From Bacteroidales bacterium UBA7569 (GTDB taxonomy: Bacteria; Bacteroidota; Bacteroidia; Bacteroidales; Paludibacteraceae): a stretch of 20,419 nucleotides of DNA. Under the pieces are notes generated by a model that had not been told where the DNA came from, made no database searches, and worked only from the letters and a program-made list of their open reading frames with translations. Of this stretch, positions 12,158-19,658 are shown piece by piece (position 1 is the stretch's first letter; each line of letters starts with the position of its first letter). The position numbers and the translations under genes are program-made. The stretch lies in contig DLLF01000038.1 of NCBI GenBank assembly GCA_002477945.1, positions 45,800 through 66,218 of the forward strand, in the 5' to 3' direction.

Positions 12158-13000
12158 ATGTTTGTCTTTAACTTGCAAGGTAAAGCGGTGACATTCAATG
12201 AACCTGCCGTAATGGCAATCATCAATAGCACACCCGACAGTTTCTACGCCTCCTCCCGCCTTTCCGAAGAGTCGCAGTTCCTCTCGCGTGCTGTTTGCGC
12301 CTTGGAACAAGGGGCTGCTATTCTTGACATAGGAGGCTGTTCGTCCCGCCCCGATGCTGCCGATGTTCCCGAAGAAGAAGAGTGGCAACGGTTGCAAAAA
12401 GCCCTCGCTTGTATCCGGCGCGAGTTCCCGCAAGCCATCCTGTCGGTTGATACGTTCCGCGCCTCGGTGGCTCGGAGGGCTGTTGAAGAGTATGGGGTGC
12501 AGATAATCAACGATATATCGGGTGGGGAATTGGACATGGATATGTTTCGGACGGTGGCGGATGTTCATGCTGCTTATGTGCTTATGCACATGCAAGGCAC
12601 ACCGAAAACGATGCAAAGCCTTGCTCGTTACGACAATCTCTTTTCCGAAATGGTACACTATTTCGAACAACGCATCAACAGACTGCACGCTCTCGGAGTC
12701 TCCGACATCATTCTCGACCCGGGTTTTGGCTTTGCCAAGACGGTGGAACAAAACTACGAACTCCTGCGCAAGATGTCCTCGCTCAGGCTTTTTGAACTTC
12801 CTTTGTTGGCTGGATTGTCACGTAAATCAATGATATATAAACCGCTTGGCTGCACGCCTGCCGAAGCACTCAACGGAACCACGGCACTCAATATGCTGGC
12901 TTTGGAGCAGGGGGCTGCTTTCCTGCGTGTGCATGACGTGCAACCAGCCATGGAGGCAATACGTCTCTATCAGTTGTACAAGGGACAACAAAAGGATTAA
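12158..13000 (+). CDS. folP: Dihydropteroate synthase
   Basis: This 280-aa enzyme condenses p-aminobenzoate with 6-hydroxymethyl-7,8-dihydropterin pyrophosphate to form 7,8-dihydropteroate in cytoplasmic folate synthesis; it is the sulfonamide target. The family motifs are all present in order: 'AIINSTPDSFYA' (20-31), 'AAILDIGGCSSRP' (53-65), 'LSVDTFRASVA', 'IINDISGG', 'DIILDPGFGFAKT' and 'LLAGLSRKSMIYK', ending with 'FLRVHDV'. The length is typical. The start is the first ATG of the frame, with the promoter box 27 nt upstream. It lies 11 nt before cdaA; folP-cdaA linkage is known in Bacteroidota. Nothing suggests a resistance-type sul gene rather than the housekeeping copy. Confidence 0.97.
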   Translation: MFVFNLQGKAVTFNEPAVMAIINSTPDSFYASSRLSEESQFLSRAVCALEQGAAILDIGGCSSRPDAADVPEEEEWQRLQKALACIRREFPQAILSVDTFRASVARRAVEEYGVQIINDISGGELDMDMFRTVADVHAAYVLMHMQGTPKTMQSLARYDNLFSEMVHYFEQRINRLHALGVSDIILDPGFGFAKTVEQNYELLRKMSSLRLFELPLLAGLSRKSMIYKPLGCTPAEALNGTTALNMLALEQGAAFLRVHDVQPAMEAIRLYQLYKGQQKD

Positions 13001-13011
13001 AGAAATAGAAT

Positions 13012-13782
13012 ATGGGATTTCAGATAGGATTCAAAGATATTGTGGACATCTTCTTCGTGGCGGTTATCTTCTACGAGGCGTTCCGCATTCTGAAACGTTC
13101 AGGGGCGGTCAACCTTTTTTGGGGAATACTTGCTTTCGTCGTGGTGTGGTTTATTACTTCCTATGTCTTTGCGCTGGAACTCACGGGGGCTATCTTCGAT
13201 CGTATCATCAACGTAGGGGCGTTGGCTCTTATAGTGATTTTCCAGGACGAGATCCGTTCTTTCTTCTCGCACATCGGTGCCCGTTTCAATGCACGCACAT
13301 TCCACAAAACATTGCACACAGGACGTGATCAGGCGCAACTGCAGGAGAACGTAAGCCAGATAATGGAAGCCTGCAAGAGTATGTCGCAGACAAAAACAGG
13401 TGCTTTGCTGGTCATCACCCGAAGTCAGGATATGATTGAATACACATCGACAGGGGAAAAAATAGATGCCCGTATCAGTGCGCGGATGATAGAAAACATC
13501 TTTTTCAAGAACTCTCCCCTTCACGATGGTGCGCTTTTCATCACGCATGGCAAAATTGATAGTGCTGCCTGCATTCTGCCTGTGTCGAACAATAGCCAGT
13601 TGCCCACGCAGTATGGACTCCGCCATAGAGCCGCTTTGGGCTTGACCGAAAAAACGGACACGGTGGCTGTCGTGGTTTCCGAAGAAACAGGGCATCTCGC
13701 GGTCGCCATGGGAGACAAGATCCGTCGTGTCAAGGTGGACGAACTCGAACAAATCCTTACTCTCGCCCTTAAAGCCAATTGA
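13012..13782 (+). CDS. cdaA: Diadenylate cyclase CdaA (c-di-AMP synthesis)
   Basis: This 256-aa membrane enzyme makes cyclic di-AMP from two ATP. Three N-terminal hydrophobic segments ('IVDIFFVAVIFYEAF', 'LFWGILAFVVVWFITSYVF', 'IINVGALALIVIFQDEIR') are followed by the DAC catalytic domain. The hallmark motifs are D172-G-A ('SPLHDGALFI') and R204-H-R ('YGLRHRAALGL'), with 'VVVSEETGHLAVA' near the end. All catalytic features are intact. It is co-transcribed with folP (11-nt gap). There is no adjacent cdaR or glmM as in Firmicutes. It ends 113 nt before the next gene, which has its own promoter. Confidence 0.97.
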   Translation: MGFQIGFKDIVDIFFVAVIFYEAFRILKRSGAVNLFWGILAFVVVWFITSYVFALELTGAIFDRIINVGALALIVIFQDEIRSFFSHIGARFNARTFHKTLHTGRDQAQLQENVSQIMEACKSMSQTKTGALLVITRSQDMIEYTSTGEKIDARISARMIENIFFKNSPLHDGALFITHGKIDSAACILPVSNNSQLPTQYGLRHRAALGLTEKTDTVAVVVSEETGHLAVAMGDKIRRVKVDELEQILTLALKAN

Positions 13783-13881
13783 TGCCCGATTGACGCAATC
13801 CGTGATTCCCGATTGTGCGCCGGACAGACCGGACTTTGGGACACTTCCTGCTTTCCTTTTTCATCTTCCGAAAAAATATCG

Positions 13882-13889
13882 TACCTTTG
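13882..13889 (+). promoter_or_regulatory. Promoter -7 box giving a possibly leaderless porin mRNA
   Basis: TACCTTTG ends only 6 nt before the chosen ATG at 13896. Bacteroidota transcripts normally start about 5-7 nt after this box, so the mRNA would begin at or next to the start codon. The -33 region is only a T-rich run without a clear TTTG. Confidence 0.65.
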
Positions 13890-13895
13890 TGCCAA

Positions 13896-15863
13896 ATGTC
13901 TTTGCGAAAATATATAGGGATATTGGGGTGCTGCTTTGTGCTTACCATAGTGGCGAATGCCAAAGAAAAAGCGGTTCCCACGGTCATGCATAGTTGGCGT
14001 CTGGTGGATGGCTTTATCACCGATTCCGCCTCTGTGGACACTTCTTATATCAACTATCCAATGCATGATGCCGTCAACGACTATTCCATTGCCAATACCT
14101 ACAATGGCAATCTGGTCTCGCCGATAGAGTCCAAAATTTATTTCAAGCGGCAGGAGAAAACCGATCTCCTCTTTGCAAGGGCTTATCAACCCTATCTGCT
14201 GACTTCGCAAGACATACAGTTTTACAATTCCACAACGCCTTATAGCCGTGTCGCCTACAAGAAAGGCTTTAAGACCTACCGCGAAGAAAACGATCTTGAC
14301 TTTATGTTTACGGGCAATGTAACACCTCGGTTCAACTTGGGAATTACGCTTAATTACCTCAATGCCGTCGGACACTATGAGTCGCAGGCAGGCAAACGCT
14401 TCAATGGTTCTGCTTTTGCTTCTTACACAGGCACACACTATTCGTGCCAAGGTGCTGTTATGTTCAATTCTCTCAGCAACTTCGAGAATGGCGGCTTGGC
14501 ATCGGGGGCTAACCTGAGCGGAAATCTGGAGCCGGAAGATCAGCCCGTGAACATCAATGCCATGTCCGGACTTCGGCATATTTCAGGTTTCTTCAACCAG
14601 CGTTATAGCATCTGCGTGGAGCGCGAACGGAAAGTCTCCGACGATTCTGTGGCGATCGACTATATTCCCGTCACCACTTTTTTGCATACCGTAGAGGTTA
14701 ACCAAACGACCAAACGCTATATCGAGGAGAGCGCGTTGCAGGATTTCTATGCCAATACGTATTTCAACCGTCAGCATACGCGCGATACCGCCGACATCCT
14801 CAATATACGCAATACGCTTTCTGTTACGTTTGAAGAAGAATTCAATAAATGGCTTCGCTTTGGTGCAACGGTCTATGCTGTCAATGAGTGCCAGCGCTAT
14901 GGCTACACCGTCCCTGCGGTGAAAGCACCTTTCGTTGGAGATTACAATCTTTCTGTTGCCGATCTTTCCTCCGATCCGCTCCGCTTGCAAACCGATACGA
15001 ACATGTCCCACTGTTGGTTTAACAATACATGGATAGGTGGTTCGCTCTATAAGAAACGGGGAAAATATGTGCATTATGCTTTTCTCGGCGATGTCTGCCT
15101 GGCGGGCTATAAGTTGGGCGAGTTTCGTGTCCAAGGAAATGTGGATGGCTCTTTCCGGCTCGGGAAAGATACCATGCGGATTGAAGCGGATGCATATATC
15201 AGAAATCAGCAGCCATCTTGGTTCTTACAGCATTATCGTTCCAACCATTTCTGCTGGGACAACGACTTTCAAAAGGTCTATCGTATGTACATCGGTGGCA
15301 GAGTGGCATATCCGACGAAATATGTGCAGCCTGCTGTCAACTTTGGCTTTGAGGACGTGATGCGCTATATCTGGTTCGATGAAACCGGGCTTCCCGTGCA
15401 ACATCAAGGACATATTCAGATATTGTCGGCAGATGTGGCACTAAATTTGCGTACTAAATATGTAGCGATGGATAACAACGTAGTTTGGCAGATGTCCTCT
15501 TCTGTTGCACTCCCCCTGCCTGCCGTTTGTCTCTATCATAACCTCTATTACTATGGATGCTGGTTCAGAGCATTGGACGTGCAAATGGGAGTGGATATGC
15601 GGTATAATACGGCCTATTATGCACCGCTACTCAATCCGGCCACGGGGCAGTTTATGACGCAGAGCAAAACAAAGGTGGGAAACTACCCCGTGCTGAATGT
15701 GTATGCCAATTTCTACGTGCGGTCCATACGGTTGAAGTTGTTTGCGCACTTTACGCACTTCAACCAGTATTTTATGAAAGAGAAAAACTACTATACGATG
15801 CCTGGCTATCCGCTCAATCCGCCCGTCTTCCGTGCGGGTTTGGCGTGGCATTTCTATAGATAA
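13896..15863 (+). CDS. Putative outer-membrane porin (Porin_10-like beta-barrel)
   Basis: With the start at 13896 the protein is 655 aa. It begins with a Sec signal peptide, 'MSLRKYIGILGCCFVLTIV', likely cut after 'ANA'. The frame is open further upstream to a GTG, but the promoter box and signal peptide favour this ATG. The body is a chain of alternating aromatic/polar strands with Asn/Gly/Tyr-rich turns. Early segments such as 'YFKRQEKTDLLFARAYQPY' and 'GFKTYREENDLDFMFTGN', and the final 'FRAGLAWHFYR', fit the Bacteroidota Porin_10 'putative porin' family. It should sit in the outer membrane; the substrate is unknown. There is no TonB box or plug domain. The gene ends 15 nt before clpC and may read through into it. 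Confidence 0.85.
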   Translation: MSLRKYIGILGCCFVLTIVANAKEKAVPTVMHSWRLVDGFITDSASVDTSYINYPMHDAVNDYSIANTYNGNLVSPIESKIYFKRQEKTDLLFARAYQPYLLTSQDIQFYNSTTPYSRVAYKKGFKTYREENDLDFMFTGNVTPRFNLGITLNYLNAVGHYESQAGKRFNGSAFASYTGTHYSCQGAVMFNSLSNFENGGLASGANLSGNLEPEDQPVNINAMSGLRHISGFFNQRYSICVERERKVSDDSVAIDYIPVTTFLHTVEVNQTTKRYIEESALQDFYANTYFNRQHTRDTADILNIRNTLSVTFEEEFNKWLRFGATVYAVNECQRYGYTVPAVKAPFVGDYNLSVADLSSDPLRLQTDTNMSHCWFNNTWIGGSLYKKRGKYVHYAFLGDVCLAGYKLGEFRVQGNVDGSFRLGKDTMRIEADAYIRNQQPSWFLQHYRSNHFCWDNDFQKVYRMYIGGRVAYPTKYVQPAVNFGFEDVMRYIWFDETGLPVQHQGHIQILSADVALNLRTKYVAMDNNVVWQMSSSVALPLPAVCLYHNLYYYGCWFRALDVQMGVDMRYNTAYYAPLLNPATGQFMTQSKTKVGNYPVLNVYANFYVRSIRLKLFAHFTHFNQYFMKEKNYYTMPGYPLNPPVFRAGLAWHFYR

Positions 15864-15878
15864 TATGTAAAACCGACT

Positions 15879-18389
15879 ATGAACTATACTTCAAATCTTT
15901 ATAAGGTACTGCAGTTCAGCCGCCAGGAGGCGGAACGCTTGGGTAGTGCCAATATATCCTCAGAACATCTTTTCTTGGGGATTCTGCGTCTGGGTGAAGG
16001 ACGGGCTTGCGAAATGCTAAAGGAAACAATAGGAGATTTCGTGGATCTTCGGAAACGGATAGAAAATTCGCTCCTGTCGGACACGACAACCGCCGAAGAG
16101 AACCTTTCCTATAATCCGCAGGCACAGCGTGTTCTCCGTCTCCTTGATCTGGAGGCGATGGCAACAAAGGCGGAGCGTGCCGGAACCGCCCACTTGCTCT
16201 TGGCTATTCTGAGGGAGAAAACCAATCTGGCGGCATCTGTTCTTGTACGTGACTACCATGTATCTTACGACACCATGGCGCAATGGTATGTTCGTACCTC
16301 GCAGCCGAAGATGGGATTGGGATTCGCAGCGGATGAAGACGATGACGGACCTGTCTCGAATGGACGTGCCACCACCGCAAAAACGCAAAATGCAGGAAAA
16401 CCTTCCGATACGCCCGCATTGGATAGTTTCGGAAATGACTTGACTGAATCAGCTTCCGAAGGAAACCTGGACCCTGTGATTGGAAGAGAAAATGAAATAG
16501 AACGTATTGTACAGATTCTCTCTCGGCGAAAGAAAAACAATCCGATCCTTATTGGTGAACCGGGGGTGGGCAAGTCGGCGATTGTAGAAGGACTTGCACA
16601 GCGCATTGTGTCAGGAAAGGTCGCTCCCGTCTTGCTTGGCAAACGGATCTATACATTGGATTTGGGAGCCATGGTCGCAGGCACCAAATACCGCGGGCAG
16701 TTCGAGGAACGCATGAAAACTGTTATATCTGAATTGCAAGCCCATCCTGAGATCATTCTCTTTATCGATGAGATACATACAATCATCGGTGCCGGCAATC
16801 AGGCAGGACAGTTGGATGTGGCAGGTATGCTCAAACCTGCACTCGCTCGGGGCGAAGTGCAGTGTATCGGGGCAACAACATTGAACGAATATCGCACATC
16901 CATTGAGAAAGACGGCGCATTGGAACGGCGTTTCCAGAAGATTCTGGTGGAACCGACCTCTCCCGACGATACCTTCCTTATTTTGCAGCAGTTGGCGCCT
17001 TCCTATGAGAAGCACCATCACGTCTCCTATTCCGATGAGGTGCTTCGTATGTGCGTCAATCTCTCGCAAAGGTATATATCCGACCGCGTCTTCCCCGATA
17101 AGGCTATCGATGTGATGGACGAAGTGGGGGCTAAGGGACAAATTCATGCGCCCGAACAACCGCAGTCTCTCAAGCAGTTGGAACGACAACTCTCCGAAAT
17201 ATCCGAGCAAAAGGATAAAGTGTTGAGTGAACAGAACTATGAGATGGCTGTCGCACTTCGTGATCAGGAGAAGCAACTTTCCGCACAGCGAGATGAAGAA
17301 ATCCGACGTTGGAAATCATTGCAGCAGGATAGCCCCTACCAGGTACAGCCGGATGATGTGGCGGCAGTCATGTCTCTTATGTCGGGAGTACCGCTGCAGC
17401 GGATAGCAAAGGCGGAGAATATCCGTTTGCGTTCGCTGGCGGATGTGCTCATGGCAAAAGTTATCGGGCAGGACGAGGCTGTCAGGACGGTTGTACGCTC
17501 CATTCAGCGTAGTCGGGTAGGATTGAAGGATCCTAATCATCCTATTGGCACTTTTCTCTTTCTCGGACCAACGGGCGTCGGAAAAACCTATCTCGCACAA
17601 TGTCTTGCCGAAGAAGTCTTCGGGCAGAAAGATGCACTCATACGTATTGATATGTCTGAGTATATGGAGAAGCATACGGTCTCTCTGCTCGTGGGTGCGC
17701 CTCCGGGATATGTCGGACACGAAGATGCAGGTAAACTCACGGAAGCCGTGCGCCGCAAACCGTATTCCATAGTTCTCTTCGATGAAATTGAGAAAGCACA
17801 TCCTGATGTCTTCAATCTGCTTCTTCAACTCCTGGACGAGGGACGGCTTACCGACCGGCAGGGTAGGGTCGTCGATTTCAAAAACACTATCATCATTATG
17901 ACCTCGAATGTCGGCAGTCGCCAACTCAAAGATTTCGGACGCGGAATAGGTTTCTCTATGAGTGGCACACCTTCCGCGGAGGAAACCAAATCCGTCCTGC
18001 AGAAAGCGCTTAATAAGACTTTCTCACCCGAATTCCTCAACCGTATTGACAGCGTGGTCAGTTTCGAGGGTTTGTCTTCCGACTCGTTGCGCAACATACT
18101 TAAGTTGGAATTGCAGCATTTGAGTCTCCGCTTGCAACGTATGGGCTATCGGCTCCAACTGGCTCAGGAAGTGGAAGATATGCTTGTCACTAAAGGATAT
18201 GACCCGCAGTTCGGTGCGCGACCTCTCAAGCGCGTCATTATGCAGGAAATAGAAGAACCCCTCACCGACTATCTGCTGGCGCAAGACGGTCTGGCACTTG
18301 AAGGAGACGCACGGAGAATGGACAAAACGTTGTTCCTGTCGTTGGAAAACGGTAAGGTCGCTATCCGTGAAGAGAAGGATTCGGAATAA
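15879..18389 (+). CDS. clpC: ClpC-type AAA+ unfoldase
   Basis: This 836-aa ATP-dependent Clp unfoldase would feed substrates to ClpP. An N-domain with two repeats (about 1-140; 'SSEHLFLGILRLGEG', 'TAHLLLAILREKTN') is followed by an acidic linker. AAA domain 1 has Walker A GEPGVGKS (226-233) and Walker B 'IILFIDEIHT'. A short middle region contains a UVR-like motif ('NYEMAVALRDQEKQL', about 452-466) instead of the long ClpB coiled coil. AAA domain 2 has Walker A GPTGVGKT (563-570), 'IVLFDEIEKAHPD' and 'GARPLKRVI' near the C-terminus. The short middle domain with UVR separates ClpC from ClpB. It lies 15 nt after the porin gene and 28 nt before trxA, probably as part of one transcript. Confidence 0.95.
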   Translation: MNYTSNLYKVLQFSRQEAERLGSANISSEHLFLGILRLGEGRACEMLKETIGDFVDLRKRIENSLLSDTTTAEENLSYNPQAQRVLRLLDLEAMATKAERAGTAHLLLAILREKTNLAASVLVRDYHVSYDTMAQWYVRTSQPKMGLGFAADEDDDGPVSNGRATTAKTQNAGKPSDTPALDSFGNDLTESASEGNLDPVIGRENEIERIVQILSRRKKNNPILIGEPGVGKSAIVEGLAQRIVSGKVAPVLLGKRIYTLDLGAMVAGTKYRGQFEERMKTVISELQAHPEIILFIDEIHTIIGAGNQAGQLDVAGMLKPALARGEVQCIGATTLNEYRTSIEKDGALERRFQKILVEPTSPDDTFLILQQLAPSYEKHHHVSYSDEVLRMCVNLSQRYISDRVFPDKAIDVMDEVGAKGQIHAPEQPQSLKQLERQLSEISEQKDKVLSEQNYEMAVALRDQEKQLSAQRDEEIRRWKSLQQDSPYQVQPDDVAAVMSLMSGVPLQRIAKAENIRLRSLADVLMAKVIGQDEAVRTVVRSIQRSRVGLKDPNHPIGTFLFLGPTGVGKTYLAQCLAEEVFGQKDALIRIDMSEYMEKHTVSLLVGAPPGYVGHEDAGKLTEAVRRKPYSIVLFDEIEKAHPDVFNLLLQLLDEGRLTDRQGRVVDFKNTIIIMTSNVGSRQLKDFGRGIGFSMSGTPSAEETKSVLQKALNKTFSPEFLNRIDSVVSFEGLSSDSLRNILKLELQHLSLRLQRMGYRLQLAQEVEDMLVTKGYDPQFGARPLKRVIMQEIEEPLTDYLLAQDGLALEGDARRMDKTLFLSLENGKVAIREEKDSE

Positions 18390-18417
18390 ATCATTAACAC
18401 ATTAAATATATATACGT

Positions 18418-18732
18418 ATGGTAAGAGAAATTACAGATGCAAACTTTGCTGAGGTTTTGGCAGAAGGGAAACCTGTTGTGGTCGATTTTTGGGCACCATG
18501 GTGCGGACCCTGCAAGATGATGTTGCCTGTTGTGGAGGAACTCTCCAACGAATTCGACGGAAAAGTTATCGTGGGCAAACTCAATGTGGATGAAAATGAT
18601 GCATTGTGCGCACAGTATGGTATCATGAATATACCTACCATGCTTTTCTTTAAGAATGGAGAACTTGTCAATCGTCACGTTGGAGCCTGTCGCAAACCTG
18701 AATTGCAGCAACTGATCCAATCTATGCTTTGA
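18418..18732 (+). CDS. trxA: Thioredoxin
   Basis: This 104-aa protein shows the complete thioredoxin fold order: 'VVVDFWAPWCGPCKMM' with redox pair C29/C32, 'GKLNVDEND', and the cis-proline segment 'MNIPTMLFFKNGE' (P73). There is no signal peptide, so it is cytoplasmic. It is a general dithiol reductant for enzymes such as ribonucleotide reductase and peroxiredoxins. It lies 28 nt after clpC and is followed by a strong terminator at 18779-18820, making it the last gene of that transcript. An additional cysteine occurs in 'DALCAQYG' (C64). Confidence 0.97.
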   Translation: MVREITDANFAEVLAEGKPVVVDFWAPWCGPCKMMLPVVEELSNEFDGKVIVGKLNVDENDALCAQYGIMNIPTMLFFKNGELVNRHVGACRKPELQQLIQSML

Positions 18733-18778
18733 TTGGGATAATAAGTAACAGGAACATTTGAATCCCGTTTCCCGTAAG

Positions 18779-18820
18779 GAGAGAAAGTGCAGTTTTGCAG
18801 ACTGTGTTTTCTCTCTTTTG
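18779..18820 (+). terminator. Intrinsic terminator after trxA
   Basis: The stem GAGAGAAA (18779-18786) pairs with TTTCTCTC (18808-18815) around a loop containing a smaller AGTTTTGCAGACT-type hairpin. It is followed by TTTTGTTTG. Confidence 0.85.
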
Positions 18821-19286
18821 TTTGTCTGTATAGATATGCTTATATAATAAGGTGCGAATAAAGAAAGTATATCGTTCGACGGCGTGTTCGCTTTTTAGGC
18901 AATTCCTTTTTGTCGTGTTGTAGAATATCAGCAGACAATGAGGTGTTTCTTATGCCGGCTTTTATGTTCTTCGGTATATACTCTTTCTTTGTCTTTTCTT
19001 CCAAGTCTGTGCCGTTAAGGGGAAACCTATTCCGTGGTTTCTAAATCGTATCGTCTCTTTTACGACCCCTCAAGCCGACCTAAAGCACCCCTCCACGAGA
19101 GATAACCTTATTTGTCTCATTCGTACTACCTGTCCAATTCGCTCCATTCTTCTATACCCAAAAGTCTCTTTCCCTATAAGTTCCCGAACCGCTAGGACGC
19201 CTGTAATAAATCACTCTTGTATTCTTTGTTAGTCTCATTTGCCCTATTTGTCCTATTCGCCCGCCCCTAATCCCTATTCTCTAACT
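18821..19286. other. Gene-free stretch between trxA and RNA copy 2
   Basis: No credible ORF is visible. The left 240 bases show nothing recognisable. The right part carries the dispersed repeat copy 2 (19062-19141) and two runs of the 9-bp degenerate repeat, ending just before the promoter of the second RNA. Confidence 0.7.
19062..19141. repeat. Dispersed ~80-bp repeat, copy 2
   Basis: Same element and orientation as 9695-9774. The shared core is ACGACCCCTCAA, then CCACGAGAGATAACCTTA, then TTTGTCTCATTCG and CTGTCCAATTCG. Further 9-bp units continue to about 19148 and again at 19234-19261. Confidence 0.78.
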
Positions 19287-19318
19287 ATTTGCGCAATCCG
19301 CTTAAAAGCAGTATCTTT
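19287..19318 (+). promoter_or_regulatory. Bacteroidota promoter for RNA copy 2
   Basis: TTTG at 19287-19290, a 20-nt spacer and TATCTTTG at 19311-19318. The spacing is identical to the promoter of RNA copy 1. Transcription should start at about 19323-19325. Confidence 0.82.
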
Positions 19319-19323
19319 GCACC

Positions 19324-19615
19324 CGAAAGGCTGCGTCTGTTCGGCAGACGACCTTTCAAATGTATTTATTAACAGCGTTTATTGACGCTCTGTTCTGACA
19401 ATCTGAAATCTCGCAAGTTTCATTTATCCTGTCGGACTTAGCAACGATGAACGTCTGCGTGGTATGAGTTATATATAGCACCTGATTATCCATCGGGTGT
19501 GATGTATGTATATACGCTTATATCGTTGCGGACTTCGCGTTGTCAGTTTTGTAGGATAAAGGCAATGCGAGAGCCCCAGATTGCGGAATTGGCAGACGTC
19601 AAGTCCGCATTTTTT
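19324..19615 (+). ncRNA. Structured RNA, copy 2, upstream of the restriction-modification-like gene
   Basis: A roughly 290-nt transcript is predicted from the promoter at 19287-19318 to the terminator at 19582-19615. It contains small hairpins (CGTCTG / CAGACG with a TTCGG loop near the 5' end; AGCGT / ACGCT) and a 3' stem GCGTTGTC / GGCAATGC. It shares with RNA copy 1, in the same order, CTTAGCAACGATG (19437-19449), CTTCGCGTTGTC (19533-19544) and GGCAATGCGA (19561-19570). Coding potential is negligible. It ends 44 nt before the next start codon, in the same direction and with no second promoter visible. It may therefore be an independent sRNA or a terminating leader of the downstream gene. 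Rfam Bacteroidales-1 is one possible identity, unverified. Confidence 0.75.
19582..19615 (+). terminator. Terminator of RNA copy 2
   Basis: TGCGGA (19582-19587) pairs with TCCGCA (19604-19609), followed by six T residues (19610-19615). Confidence 0.8.
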
Positions 19616-19642
19616 ATGCAGGTACAGCAAACTGCATAAAAA
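19611..19642 (+). promoter_or_regulatory. 11-bp hairpin overlapping the terminator T-run
   Basis: TTTTTATGCAG (19611-19621) is perfectly complementary to CTGCATAAAAA (19632-19642) across a 10-nt loop. The 5' arm contains five of the terminator's six T residues, and the hairpin ends 16 nt before the ATG at 19659. It could influence termination or initiation of the next gene. Confidence 0.5.
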
Positions 19643-19658
19643 CCAACACATCCGCCCT

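Noticed and set aside
12158..13000. folP as an acquired sulfonamide-resistance gene.
   Set aside because: It sits in the conserved folP-cdaA context with a native promoter and no mobile element nearby.
15879..18389. AAA+ unfoldase as ClpB disaggregase.
   Set aside because: The long M-domain coiled coil between the AAA modules is missing, and a short UVR-type motif is present, as in ClpC.
19324..19615. RNA copy 2 as tmRNA, RNase P RNA or SRP RNA.
   Set aside because: It lacks the tRNA-like ends and tag ORF of tmRNA, the conserved RNase P core and the SRP Alu/tetraloop motifs. A family specific to Bacteroidales fits better.
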